64,000 bases of DNA from Ulota crispa (lineage: Eukaryota; Streptophyta; Bryopsida; Orthotrichales; Orthotrichaceae), in the NCBI GenBank assembly GCA_963920765.1, contig OY987252.1:2031966-2095965 (forward strand). Direction: 5' to 3'. The notes below the pieces were generated by a model. It was not told the DNA's origin and searched no databases. It saw nothing but the letters and a program-made list of their open reading frames with translations. The position numbers and the translations under genes are program-made. Positions 37,173-48,350 of the stretch are shown piece after piece; the stretch's first letter is position 1, and each line of letters opens with the position of its first letter.

Positions 37173-37411
37173 GTGAACTAAACCCATTACAACACGTGTT
37201 ATGATTCGGCTGCCTTTGGTTAGACACTTAATGATATAATAAGGAACTTTGTTTTTGTCCAATAAGTGAAAACACGTTAAAGCGTGCATGTTTATGATGC
37301 GGAACTCAACAAAACCAATCTTACTAGTTTATGTTCACAAATTATGTGCCAAAAAACACAAATTTTGTGTTAAAAGCATGTAGTTTCAAATAGAAAATTC
37401 TACTAGTGACA

Positions 37412-37872
37412 ACAACATCCCTCTTAGCGTGAATTCTTTTGATCCAGCTTGTTGATTTATGTTGTAAGCTTGCACTCCCTTCCATAGAATCATCAACTCC
37501 TCCACCAAAGGTTCCATGTACATGTCAAACAATTCGGCAGTTATTGATTATTTTCCAGGGATCATGAGGGCTAAAAGAATAAAGAATTTTTTGTACATTA
37601 CCATGGAGGTAAACTGTAGTTTAATAGGATAACTAGCCAAATGGACCAAGTTGACCTAATCTGTTTGAATGGGTTTACGCCATCTGCGGCAACGGCAGAG
37701 TGAGCATTACGAGCATCATCACTAAAAGTAGGATCCACTTTTGAATGGAAGTGACTCCAAGTTTTGGAGTCACATGGATGTTTGAGTAGTTTGTCCCTTC
37801 CTTCTCTATTACTACAATCCTTTGCATGCCATGTCATCAACTTTGAAAGGATTGGGCTATGGAAGAGACATT
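37412..37872 (-). pseudogene. CACTA copy A transposase, 5' part of TNP2 domain
   Basis: The upstream half of the TNP2 domain that resumes at 19108. Read right to left it shows RLQCLF, KLMTWHAKDCSNREGR, KHPCDSKTWSHF, KVDPTFSDDARN and ADGVNPF, then after frame changes a PLVEEL-like stretch, KGVQAYNI and finally KEFTLRGMLL at the junction with copy B. This order matches copies B and C. Several frameshifts and stops are present. The Transposase-associated N-terminus of A was not found upstream; it is probably lost or too decayed to see. Confidence 0.85.
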
Positions 37873-40105
37873 GGAGTCTAGAACAAGATATTCAATGAAT
37901 ATGGAGTTATGCAGCTATTTATGGAGTGTTAAATATTGAATTCTATGATTGATACATGCGTCCACTGTGTTATTTTTAGGGTTTCCCAAAATATGCTTGC
38001 CATATTCCGATTTTTCCAAGGATTAGTATCTCCTTGGAGCAGTGTACCTTCTTACAATATAGCCTTTCAATCAATTAATTTGGTTTGTTTCAAAAAATTA
38101 TTAATAATCTCAACTTATCACACATATAGACATTCAAAATTCCTTTAGATATTATTGACTACATACATTTTGTCCATTCATACTGTCATGCATGTATAGT
38201 AAATTTGTAGTGCATTCTAAGAGCTTTGAAATATACTACGCTCTGTATTAGATTAAGCGCGTTCTAAAGAATATTTTTTGTTAAATCAACCATAACAAGG
38301 TTAAACAATGATGTGTTAGAAACTAAGTATCCAATCCCATATGCATAAATATTTTTAACTTGTAGAACCTACAAGTTAGAAACAAATGGGTAATTGGGAA
38401 ATTTAGATTGAGTTAAAATTACTTGCAATCACAACACTTGCTCCAATGATTGTGGTTCAATGAATAAATCAAGTCAACACAATATAATAAGCGTCAACGT
38501 GTTGGCATCATTTATTTCATGCTTTCAATTGTAATACATTTGATCTTGGGCAACAATAATGGCTATTAGACCAAATATAAAGTTGGCACAACACAATATG
38601 TACATCTTCTCATGAATTCAATATTAAATTTTGTTTATGTTTGCTAATTCATACATGTGAGTGCTCCAAAATCCCCCATAGGATAGGTGCAAAACACAAC
38701 TGGGTTCTAGGAGTAAAAAAGAAAGAAAGGGGAAAATAATGCATTGTAAGAAATCTAATCTAAAAACATGCCTTCCAAGCAATGAATATCTTTTCATGTT
38801 TTTGGTTTTTTATGTGTTTGGTTTTTAACTTAACTAGGTAGAATGGAAAAGTAAAAAACACTTGAGTGGATATTTTGCAAGTAGAGTTTAGTTTGTCAAA
38901 GTGGAGCAAAAAGTACAAAAAAAAGGGAAGGCTAGTTCACCATACTTTGTCTGTGGGGAGGTGCGTAGCCCTTGTTGGGGTCAAGCGCTACCTCTATCAC
39001 CGGTAGCGTAGGTTAGATCATCCAACAAGTCCCTTGTACCTCTTTCTAACTTTTCCACATTCTCCTCCTAGATCCTCTCTTGTCTTGTATTCTCTCTTTG
39101 TAAACTTTTTACTAGATCCTATACCTTCTAGGATAATTTTTTGTTGCATTGTGATTAATTTCTAGAACCCAATAATCAATAAAGCATGACACCCTTGCCT
39201 TTTCCAATGGCAGGAGGACAAAAACACCTCCTACCCTTTAGCTTCCTTAGTCAATAAAGTATGATGTCATGGAGAGTATTTATGAAGGCAAAACAACATA
39301 GAACTAAAAGTCAACAATCCTCTTTTGTGTAAGTGACTTATTGCCTTCTCTTCCCTTCCTACGTATCCTCACCTTCTCCTCTCTCCTTCATTTGTGTTGT
39401 TGTGTTTCAAGGTTGCTTTCTTCTCTCCCTCTCCTCTTTTAGTTTTGAGTTTTTTTTAAGATGAAAAGAATAGTTAAGAAAAACATAGTGTCACCCATTC
39501 CCTCTCTTTTACATTGTTTGATTTCTTTATCTATTTTGTTATAGAAGGTAACCAAGACTGAGAATAGAAGAAGAAGTGAGGGAAAAGATCCAAAATGAGA
39601 CCTTGGCCCTCAATTTTGAAATTCAGTTCCAAGACCTACAGTCTCAGCCCCAGAGCTTTGGGCTCTCTTCTTTCTCCATGCCTTGGCCCAGCTAGACCCT
39701 TCTTTGCTCAACGCTAGTTCTTTTTTCAGTAACCCTGGCTCAGCTCACTAGACCTCAAACTTTTTGTAACCTTTGAGCGTCGTGACCATGCTCATGCCCC
39801 ATCATTGTTCTTGGTCCATCACTGTCTCGCAGCTCCTAGCCCAGCCCCTTGCTATAGCTACCGGTCGCAGCTTTGATACCCCATCAACCGCCCTAATACC
39901 CGTCATTCTCAGCCGCCTGCTGCTGCAGCAGCTGCGCCTGCTCTTGCAACAACTCGTGGCGAGCCCAAGGGCTCCGCTTGCCCCTTAATCTGGTAGTCCA
40001 GCAGCTCTTTCTCCCGCAGTTCAGCAACTCTGTCAATCTACTGCTGCCCCCCTCTCCTAGCTCACTCGGAACTCTATCTTTCTAGGCCAGCTCAAAACTT
40101 GAAAC
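37873..40105. other. Intergenic; unusual G+C-richer patch at about 39.6-40.08 kb
   Basis: AT-rich DNA without supported genes, then a patch from about 39600 with repeated CAGCTC, GGCCCAG and CTGCTGCAGCAGCTGCG words. The + strand frame across 39773-39988 would be Leu/Gln/Pro-rich, low complexity and without a recognisable domain. It may be a relic of a Gln/Pro-rich coding region or simple-sequence drift. The right end of copy A should lie here but was not identified. Confidence 0.45.
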
Positions 40106-40511
40106 TTAACCCTTAAACACTATAGGGAATTGTAAAATCCTAGCTGTATCATAATTCTACAATGACACAAATCTAATTTTTGTTCTTTTCTTAATGCGGA
40201 TTGTGAATTGGAGTAGCTAAATGAACGAGCTTGCTCTTGGCGCTCCGGTAGTGTGTTCATTTTGAAGATCCATCATAGGGATCTGTAAGTTGCAGATACG
40301 CTCCAACTACATATTCGTAACCCACCTCCAATACGAACGTTTTGCAAATTTGGAAAAACAATTGCAGAAACATGCCAAATATTGCAAAAGGTGGAGACAA
40401 ACAACAACACACCACCTTCAAAAATCCAAGTGAAATCCAAAACAACACCTCTAAATACGGGAAAATACTCTATTTTGGCCACAACGGCGCACTAGGTCGT
40501 TTAGGGGTTAA
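40106..40511. mobile_element. TAACCC-ended element, probable second type
   Basis: The left end TTAACCCTTAAACACTATAG and the inverse of the right end, TTAACCCCTAAACGACCTAG, form terminal inverted repeats over 406 bp. The interior shows no ORF of substance. It abuts the next element at a shared TTAA (40508-40511). The relation to the copy at 764-1001 is through the ends only. Confidence 0.45.
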
Positions 40512-40733
40512 AGGACAATAGGGCATCTTACATACACTACCATCTAGTTGGCATTTGCTACCAAAAAAAAATTTCATTTGGGATGTCCAGTACCTCACTA
40601 GAATGGCTTTGATCTATTCTCCAATTTCTTTGTTGATTTCAAATGTAGTAAAGGTGTGAATCTAGTCCAAATACAAGAAAAAGACCTTGTATCCTAATGG
40701 TCACAACGGCACGCTGTGTCCTTTAGAAGTTAA
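40508..40733. mobile_element. TAACCC-family MITE, copy 2
   Basis: The interior matches the element at 764-1001 in the same orientation (TTGTTGATTTCAAATGTAGT, CCAAATACAAGAAAA). The ends are drifted: left TTAAAGGACAATAGGGC, inverse of right TTAACTTCTAAAGGACACAG. It gives the second copy that supports the family. Confidence 0.6.
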
Positions 40734-42232
40734 GAAGAGAATATAAAAATACAAGTTTTACACGATAATCACCCCATTAAGAAAATGATAGGAACAGTTC
40801 CAAGTGGCACAGGATGTCACAAAAACAAGGAACAAGTTCTAGAGGTGGCCATGGCAAAAATAGCTCTTTCCTAGACTAGTTGTCAGATCAAAAAACAACG
40901 TGGACCAGTTCTAACTGGCAAGGGTAAAATAGCCTTGTCCTAAATTGATATAACAACAAAATGAAATAGAAACTATCACGGGCCAGGTCAAATTAGACCT
41001 ATCCTGACAGACATAACAAGGAAGAGAATGACAACTAAAATCAGAGATTGCCATGGCAACTTAGCCTTGTCTTGGACAAGTTTTAGAGACATGAAAGTGA
41101 AGAAAAGACTCCACGTGAACTCTAGGGATCTTGGCTAGCGAGCATCTCTCATCACAGCCAAGATTTCCTTAGGATTAGAATGACTCAACAAAATAAAAGA
41201 ACAAAGAGGAATGCTAGTGCCAAATCGGCTCTAGATGTGTTAGTATGGAAACAACAAAAGAGAATAGGGAAAGGAGGAGGCTGTCATGGCCTAACTGACC
41301 CTAAACGTGTTAATACCAAGCAAATAAAGAACGCAGAAAAGAAAACAATGCACTTCTAATGCCTTTGAAGGGACCCCAAGTCCTTCAAGGCCTATTTCTA
41401 TCACTTAAGCAAGGAAGAAAGCTCAAAAAACAAGATGGACACCAAAATAGACTATACTTTGTATTCCAATGACTCAAAAACTTCAACATAACAACAAGGA
41501 CTCTCTAGAACTAGAATGGAGGCAGAATGGGAGAGGAGAGGGGCTCTCTTATACTATTCAGAGGCCCTCTCCTCATATTTACCCTCTGATATTTCAGAAA
41601 GTTACCTAATTCTACCCTAACTAGTAGAAATAGTCAAAAATAGTAAATATTGGCCATAAAAATGCTATCTTTTGGAGAACAGCTCCAAATGACAAACAAA
41701 TGGGGCCATTGGATTCCCTAGACCCAAGTTAGTTGGTTTTGAATGTAAAACTTCCAACTCTGAGCTATAGGTCATCGAGAATCTACAAAGAATGGTTAGG
41801 GGTGGATAAATGAAAAACCCAAAATTGGGAGTTCATCCAAACTTATGAAATTGACTTCTTGAGGTCTTCTGAAGTTGTTGGGAGAGTTGAAAAGCACTCT
41901 TTGCTTCCGTCAATTGGACTTCGAATGGTTGATCTCTCGAGTTTTGTTGTTACGTGAATTCTTGATTTTAGCTATTAGTGGTTGTTTGAGGTCTTGCCGC
42001 TATTGGAATCTTTTGAAATTTGTCGGGGCACTTTGGTAACTTTGGAAACTGTAACTAGAATTTTGGCAAGATTTTACCGCTGAACGCCAAATTCTTGCGG
42101 TATTTAAACTGGAAATTTGACTGTTAACCTTCCGGAACTAGGTCTTCCATTGTATGGAAGGATCTAGGTAAACTCGTGAATCTTCTCACTAAGGTCCACA
42201 AAACAAGCTATACTAATCATCAACTAATGTGG
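40734..42232. other. Decayed repeat DNA, no gene seen
   Basis: Purine-biased text with repeated phrases (GTTCTAGAGGTGGCCATGGC, TAGCCTTGTCCTAAA, GGCCAGGTC) suggesting degraded retroelement sequence. No reverse transcriptase, integrase or protease motif was found on either strand, so it cannot be tied to the gag remnant to the right. Confidence 0.4.
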
Positions 42233-42380
42233 CATGGTCAAAGGGGTTAAGTTAGCTTTGCCATGTACATTCCCAGCGGATAAACACGCCAAAAAGACAA
42301 ACAACTAAAAGGGCAAGGTCAAAGGGGTTAAGCCACAGCTTTGCCGAGTAAATTTCCGGTGGATAAACATGCCAATAAGT
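42233..42380. repeat. Two-copy tandem repeat of about 75 bp
   Basis: Units at about 42233-42304 and 42311-42380 share GGTCAAAGGGGTTAAG, AGCTTTGCC, CGGATAAACA(C/T)GCCAA and AAG in the same order. Differences are scattered substitutions and small gaps, so the duplication is old. No coding role is seen. Confidence 0.65.
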
Positions 42381-42702
42381 GAACATGCTAAACTAAGGGG
42401 AATTGGGTTTGGATTTGGTTTTGCAATTTTTTGATCCCTCTTCCTAACTAATTCTTGAGGCTGGGTAGGATTGTTTTTAGAATCTGGTGTTGCTTTGCTA
42501 AATTCTCTTTTCTTACAACTTTTGGGATCCAATAGGTAAGTTTTCACTGCCTATTTTGGTAGAATAAGGATCTAGGGTTCAATTATAGGTCATGCCTTGA
42601 AAGTCCTAGAATCGTCTATTTTGGGCTAAACTATTGAATTTTGGTATAAAACAGGCTGGGGTAAACTAGGTACAGCTAATTGTTTGCTGTTTTGCTTACA
42701 AT

Positions 42703-42748
42703 CACTAGTAGAAAACTATGTTGACGCCAACATAGTTTTCTACTAGTG
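42703..42748. repeat. 46-bp CACTA end-to-end palindrome
   Basis: Two inverted 21-bp CACTA ends (starting CACTAGTAGAAAACTATG) are separated by only four bases (ACGC, 42724-42727). The dinucleotide AT lies on both sides. The end sequence matches the MITE end at 48882-48901. It is either the smallest member of the hairpin family or a scar left when an element lost its interior. Confidence 0.85.
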
Positions 42749-42845
42749 ATTCTCATTTTTAGTGGTTTTTTGATGAAAATTGCTCTTCACAATAATTAAT
42801 ATCCCAAAAAAGGAAGTTTTGAGACCTTGGTGATGAACCAAGGGC

Positions 42846-45039
42846 TCACACCATTGCATAAGAAGATTCCCTTAAATTGGTTTCATTTAAATTGAGGAAT
42901 CTACTTACGTGATTAACATTTCTCCCTTTATTTTTATTCTTAAACATAATTTGTTTATCTCTCTCCAAAGGTGGAAATCTAGGAATATCCTCTTTATAGT
43001 CATTTGCTACATGACCAGTTTTCCTACATCTACCACACATTGGTGTATAACCCTCTTCTTTTCTAGGATTTGGGCATTCATTGGCATAATGTCATATTTC
43101 ACCACAACAATAACAAACCGGGTGTTTATCCCTTGATGGCGTTTGATATTGGTGTGTGGTAGGCTTATAAGGTGGACTGTTCTAGATTGGAGGAGCATTA
43201 TACCCATCATTCTATCTAGAACAAGTATCATTATGTTTATAATATTGATTAACCCTTGGTCGACTAAAAGGTTTTTTATTTTGATTTCCAGGTTTGTTAA
43301 TCCATGGTCTGTTGTTAGTATTAGTATCTACTTGGTATAAATTTTGTAAATTCCAACAAATACTCACATCATGTCTTTCTCCACAATAAGAACATTTTGG
43401 TCCTTGATTGGATGGAGAAGGACATTCATTAACTAGGTGACTATGGCCTTTACAATTTGCACACCAAACATTGGTGAGCACATTGGTTGGTCTTGGCCGT
43501 TTAGGTCTACTTCTAGCTAATTTGACTTCCATATCCCTTAATTTTTGGGTTGAACTCTCTATTTGATCCATTTGCACTTTTGCGTTAGTACTATTTTTAG
43601 GTGGTGCTGACTTTTGAAGGCCAACTACTACCATAGGAGTTTTTGGTATGCCATAGGGTTGTGGATACATAGTTTGATTATAGACCACAATAGGTCTTGT
43701 TTTCCCTTGTATTTGAGATGGTGTTATACTTGGGATTGGTTCTAAATAGGGAATATCTCCGGATCTGCATAAGGTAAATAACCATCATCTACCCTAGATT
43801 CTTCTCAAGTTTTGGCATGTCCATATGCACCTAGTACATTTACTAGACGTTTTTCCCTAACATAAAGTTTTAATTCATGAGGGTACAACCCTCCTACAAA
43901 TAAACTTGTAAGGAAATTGTCAAGCATATTATGATTACTCCATCTATTTAAAAGTTCTTCCATACAACCATACTATGAATCAACACTCTTGCCGATACCC
44001 ATTTTTATATGTCTAAGCCTTTCCCTCAAACTTTTGGTAAATCCAATTGGACAAAAGAGTGCCAAAAAAGCATCTTTTAAAACTTCCCAATTATCAAATA
44101 TTCTAGGGATTTGTCTTTGGTACCATGAAAAAGCACCTCCTTGCAAGGTAGCCGGAAAAGTTCCTAAATAATCCACTGCTGGTTTCTTATTAGTAGCACA
44201 GATTGTTAAGAATCTAGACACATGTAGATTTGGATCAGTTCCAACTTTACCCAGGAAGGTTGGCATAGGTGCCAAATTCAATGGCCTAGCATGAGCCATG
44301 ATTGGATCAACTATTATCTCTATGGTTTCAATTACTTTGTCTTTCGCATTTGATAAATTTCTAGGATCTAATAATTAAATTTCCAATTCAAGAGAGGATT
44401 GGGTTTCACTACTAGTCTCTAAAAATTAACCAAAAAATATCTCCAAATTTAAAGGGGTTGAATTTCCCTCTTATACATTTGATGGTTCTCTTAGTTCTTC
44501 TTGTACACATTTTAAAAATTGATCTAATTAGTCTTGAACACCTAATCCCTCTTCATTCCATGCTCTAGTTAAACATTTAGAAACTACATGGATAGTTTGG
44601 ATTAAACTAAAATCAATAAGCTATGGTTGGGAGAATAAATATTCTATTGGAGTAGAAGTTTGTTTTGGACTTGAAGGTGTAGGTACAATTTGAAGAGAGG
44701 CATTAAGATCTACAAAATCAGAATATCAAAAATTATGCAATTCTTGAACTATATTCTTGGAGACAATTCCTAAATCATCATTCAATGCAAAATTGGTTTT
44801 TTCAACCAATTTTGAATCATCTATGTCTTTAGGTGTATAGTAAGATTAATTGCAAATGTTATAAATCTTTGAAATTGCCTTAATGGTGAATTTAGAACAG
44901 TTGGTTTTGTAGGACTTGTATGATGTTTTGTAGGAGAAAAACAAGGATTTACATAATGAATTGTATTCCTTCTATTACTCCTTATTCTAGCCCTCTTGTC
45001 TCTTTCTGCCCTTTGTATTGCCTCACAAAACGGATCCAT
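42846..45039 (-). pseudogene. Ty3-type retrotransposon gag remnant with zinc knuckles
   Basis: Read right to left: 45039-44821 is an Arg-rich N-terminal part (MDPFCEAIQRAERDKR). 44299-43973 is the Retrotrans_gag core (FLGKVGTDPNLHVSRF, GGAFSWYQRQIP, NWEVLKDAFLALF). It continues across a stop at 43973 (LLNRWSNHN, FVGGLYPHELKLY). 43688-43212 has CANCKGHSHLVNEC (perfect CX2CX4HX4C) and CSYCGERHDVSIC. 43100-42846 has two more knuckle-like motifs, CYCCGEI-stop-HYANEC and CGRCRKTGHVANDY (last Cys lost). Stops and frameshifts are frequent. No protease, reverse transcriptase or integrase follows, so only the gag half survives. Confidence 0.85.
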
Positions 45040-45413
45040 AGATTGTTCTCAAGACATTTAAACTAGCCATTAAAATCAATAATAAAGTGTATATTGTTTC
45101 TTTGTGTTGGAGTAATGTTCCAAAGTTGTAGGACACAATATTCCAAATAAAAGATTTCTAGATAACCTAGGTTCAGTACTAATCCAATCAGGGATTATTG
45201 GAGTACAACTAGAGTTCATTGGTCCATAATTAAATTTAAAGATTCATTTATTTGATCTCTCACCATTTCAATTGGCATATGCTTTTGGAATGTTGGTTTT
45301 GGTTAAATGTTTCAATTTTCCATATTGGACTATTTAATAATGTAAATTAAAGGTAAGAAGTAGTTTGGTCTTCTTAAACATAATTTCATTAAATAGTTTT
45401 CCATTTCTCCAAA

Positions 45414-45550
45414 CATTACAAGAAAGCAGTGTCAATTTGGTCATTTTTTGTAGATTTAGACATGTCAATTCAAACATTTTTTTTGTCAATTTGGACACTT
45501 TTTAGTCATTTTAGACAAGTTTAGACAATATGGGCAATATGTCTCAACTT
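45414..45550. mobile_element. Decayed copy of the CACTACAAGGA-ended element
   Basis: The left end CATTACAAGAAAGCAGTGTC resembles the end at 1225, followed by the same TGTCAATTTGG(A)CA(C/T) internal repeats. The right end is eroded (about CAATATGTCTCAACTTG). It lies inside the leader part of the gag retroelement, so it inserted there later. Confidence 0.5.
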
Positions 45551-45589
45551 GCCACACCTATGATAACAATAATTACTATAATTTGGTTT

Positions 45590-45844
45590 TCAAAACTTAT
45601 TAAATTTAATTCCTTTGTTATTTCTAAATCTTAAAGGATGAGTAATTTCTAAAGGTAATCTCTTCCTAGATTGTTCTTTCTTAACAGACTTAGTCTTAAA
45701 TTTTCTATTAGTTTTGACACTCTTCTTTGGTTGACAGTTTTCCAATTCCAGAGTTTCAAACACTTGCCATAACAAAGCATCCAAGGTTTCACCAATTGGG
45801 GTCTCATGAGTCTCCACAAAATTGTCATGTGGGACAGTTACCAT
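45590..45844 (-). pseudogene. Lys/Arg-rich ORF fragment in the leader of the retroelement
   Basis: 84 codons between the primer-binding site and the gag core, beginning MVTVPHDNFVETHETP and then basic (KKSVKTNRKFKTKSVKKEQ). Its position fits the N-terminal gag or leader ORF of the same - strand element. I do not recognise a domain. Confidence 0.35.
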
Positions 45845-45991
45845 TTAAGAATTTCAAGCTAAACTTAGAATTATTCTTAAAGATGTAAATTCTTAAGGCC
45901 TCATTATACTTTTGTAAACTTAGCCCTAATATTTCATTTCCTAAAAATTTAAAATTATTTTCTTACAACTTAGTTACCTCTAAACGCAACT

Positions 45992-46010
45992 TTCCCTAGC
46001 AATGGCACCA
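45992..46010 (-). other. Retrotransposon primer-binding site (tRNA-Asp type), CpG-decayed
   Basis: On the - strand this reads TGGTGCCATTGCTAGGGAA. From memory, plant Athila/Tat-type Ty3 elements use a site beginning TGGCGCCGTTGCCGGGG, complementary to tRNA-Asp. All differences are CpG to TpG/CpA/TpA changes, as expected from methylated cytosine loss. It lies upstream of the gag remnant in the right orientation, so the 5' LTR should lie just to the right of 46010. No second LTR was found. Confidence 0.75.
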
Positions 46011-46694
46011 AAATATAGTAATAATTTGATGACTAGCTTTGCAAAACACAAGGACAAGCTAGCACCAAATTTGTTCAAGAAAAGTCTAAAATAGCTAAAG
46101 TTTGCAAACTAAGGTCAAATATAAGGTAAATAACACTTGATTAAGGAAATGTAAGGACAAGGTTATGACAAAGGTTTATCAATTTAGAAATTGGGCTAAA
46201 TAGACTTGTGCGTACCTCCCGTGTGTGAGTTCTAGTAACTAATAACCAATCCATTAAATATGAATGCAACCCCATGCAAATGCTGTAGTTCTTTCAAGAA
46301 TTGAAAATGGGATTAAGGGTATTAACATTCATCAAACAAAGGCTATTTTCTTTGGCAATTGTCACAATCAGTAACCAAAAGAAAACCTACATCAATAAAG
46401 CATGGCAATTGTCATTTCATTTAATGTTGTATCAATCTGACAAGACTATAGTTTGTTAGTAAATTGTCAGTTCATAGCCATGCATCAATACAGTAATTCA
46501 TTTCATTTTAGTAACCATAATCAATTTGATTAATTTCCATGCTAAACCATAATCTGTATTGGCACGTCAATGGCCTATCCAGAAAGGATTTAGAGGAGTT
46601 AATCAATCCAATATTCTTCTCTTCATTTAATTATAGCCATCGATTTCCATTCCACATTGTATACACTATTCAATCATTTTGTTTCTATAGAATA
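46011..46694. other. Probable 5' LTR region of the - strand retroelement
   Basis: The DNA directly outside the primer-binding site, where the 5' LTR must lie. No partner LTR exists in the window to define its borders, and the TG...CA ends are not clear. No gene is present. Confidence 0.35.
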
Positions 46695-46940
46695 ATTCTA
46701 CAATCCAAAATTTTGTAATATTTAGCAAAATACTGTGTTGGAAACAAGGAACTCAACAAGAACTACCCGCTAGTAGAAAATGGTGTTGAAGTCAACGTAA
46801 ATAACATGATGTTTTCATGCTTCTAACACAGAAATTTTTGTTAGAAGCATGAAAACATCATGTAGTTTATGCTGACAATAACACAATTTTCTACTAGTGA
46901 CCCTACATAATTTAGTAGGTTCCAACACAATTCTCTACCA
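46695..46940. mobile_element. Partial CACTA hairpin MITE (22166 type) split by another MITE
   Basis: 46695-46764 (AAAATTTTGTAATATTTAGC, GTTGGAAACAAGGAACTCAA) matches the right half of the element at 22166-22361. The match resumes after the nested insert at 46903 (ATAATTTAGTAGGTTCCAAC). The left half is missing or eroded. Confidence 0.7.
46768..46899. mobile_element. 132-bp CACTA hairpin MITE nested in another MITE
   Basis: The ends are CGCTAGTAGAAAATGG (first A changed to G) and TTTTCTACTAGTG. ACC flanks both sides (46765-46767 and 46900-46902). The long arms pair through CATGATGTTTTCATGCTTCT and its inverse. It is the same length (132 bp) and sequence type as the copy at 48770-48901. Confidence 0.9.
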
Positions 46941-48234
46941 AAGAACTATTTTTAATTTTTACTTGCTATTTAAAACAAAAGAAATTTATTTCTTGAAATA
47001 CTTGGAGTTACTTCAAGGAGCGCAACCTTGCATAAAGTGTAAAATGACTCTTCTCCTCTCTTTCAATAATCCCATTCTATTATGTAAAGTCTAATATTAT
47101 TATGTCCAAGGTTTGAGTCCTTTAGAATATATGTTTTAGTCATATTTTGTGCCCGTGAGTATTCTCTAAGTAATTTTTGCTTTCATGATTATAGAAGTAG
47201 GCTTCAAAGGATCTAGAGGTCCTTTTAAGGTACCAACTAATATATTTTCCACTGCCAATTTGTAGTTTACACTAATAGAAAACCGTGTTACAATCTTCGT
47301 TATGCTTTAGCATTTTTGTGTTACAAGAAATTTTTTGTAGCACTAGGCCACTGGAATCTATAATTGTGTTAGCAATTCTGTCATATCTAACATAATTTTT
47401 TTTGCAATTGCGTTCAAAAGAGAAACAACTTTGAAATTGTGTTTCAGTCAATGCTAACCTCATTTTTCATGGCTTTCATTAAGCAGCAAGCCACATAATT
47501 TACCCAAATATAGCCAATTGCCTACCAAAAGGATGACACGGCTAACTATTGCAAAGCCACAATACAAGTTGCATTTACTAGGAACTTAAAATGCTATAAT
47601 TGTTATCAGTAGGGAATCATCGCTTTAGTAGATGTGTCAAATAATGACAGCAAACTTGCAAATTTGGGCCATCCTTTATGGTGTTAATAACATGCCGCGG
47701 TCATTACTTTGGGCGACCTTCTTGTTGCCTAAATGTTATGTCATTTGTTACAAAACTTAGTCTTGTACTTTTGCCCATGCAAATACAAAAGTTGGTACTC
47801 AAATAATGTATATTTCTATTGTACAATAGTTTCTGAACAAATTGTTTACTAGGATTTTTTTTAAAGTTCAAAACACCATGGTCTTTATCCTTTGTTAATG
47901 GTTTTTCTTGCTTACTCTACTGGTATGGTAATGCGTCAACACATTTTATGATGTGGTTTAGGTGCATTATAAAGGCTTTTTAATTGACTAACAAGTTATT
48001 GCCATTGTACCATTGGATGCAATATAGGTCGCTTTTAACAATGGCTTTGGCATTCATAATGACAATAGCCGTCCATAATTAAATAACCAAATTGTTGAGA
48101 AATTGAAAGTGACAAAATGCTGTAACATCATGTATAAAGCTTAGATATATTGATATTTGCATCTCATTTTCATGTAATGCATCTCTTCCAAAATTTCTCC
48201 TCATTGCACACAATTCCACCATGATAATCTCTAA

Positions 48235-48350
48235 CACCATATTCATTGCATTGGGAATTTTGTAACATTTTAGGTTTAAAGTGACCTACTTAACCCAATC
48301 ATTAGGGTACAATTTGGAAATTTGGTTTTCTCAATTTAATGAAAATGTTG
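48235..48350. mobile_element. 116-bp hairpin MITE (copy 2)
   Basis: The same 116-bp length and arms as 2277-2392 (CACCATATTCATT ... AATGAAAATGTTG), with the shared interior GGGAATTTTGTAACATTTTA. The right arm is drifted and the TTAA flank is lost. It inserted in the 3' region of copy C. Confidence 0.7.

Larger units (their letters stand above)
19109..37408. mobile_element. CACTA (En/Spm) transposon copy B, 18,300 bp, nested in copy A
   Basis: The left end CACTAGTAGAAT (19109) and the right end ATTCTACTAGTG (37408) are inverted repeats of 12 bp. The flanks are ACA at 19106-19108 and ACA at 37409-37411, the 3-bp duplication expected of CACTA elements. Outside each flank is half of copy A's TNP2 domain. 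Removing the element plus one ACA joins them in frame as LRGMLL|WTIHDYP, a standard TNP2 motif. Inside are two divergent genes: the transposase on - (25621-20767) and a multi-exon gene on + (28011 to about 34213), sharing a 2.4-kb promoter interval. Later insertions lie at 22166-22361, 26377-26779 and 31516-31670. Subterminal motif clusters occur near both ends. The transposase is broken, so B is probably not autonomous now. Confidence 0.93.

Noticed and set aside
39773..39988. Gln/Leu/Pro-rich ORF in the GC-richer patch
   Set aside because: Low complexity, no domain, stops directly around it; not enough to call a gene.
38000..42800. Search for pol (protease, reverse transcriptase, integrase) of the gag element
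   Set aside because: No catalytic motif found in any frame; the element is treated as gag-only.
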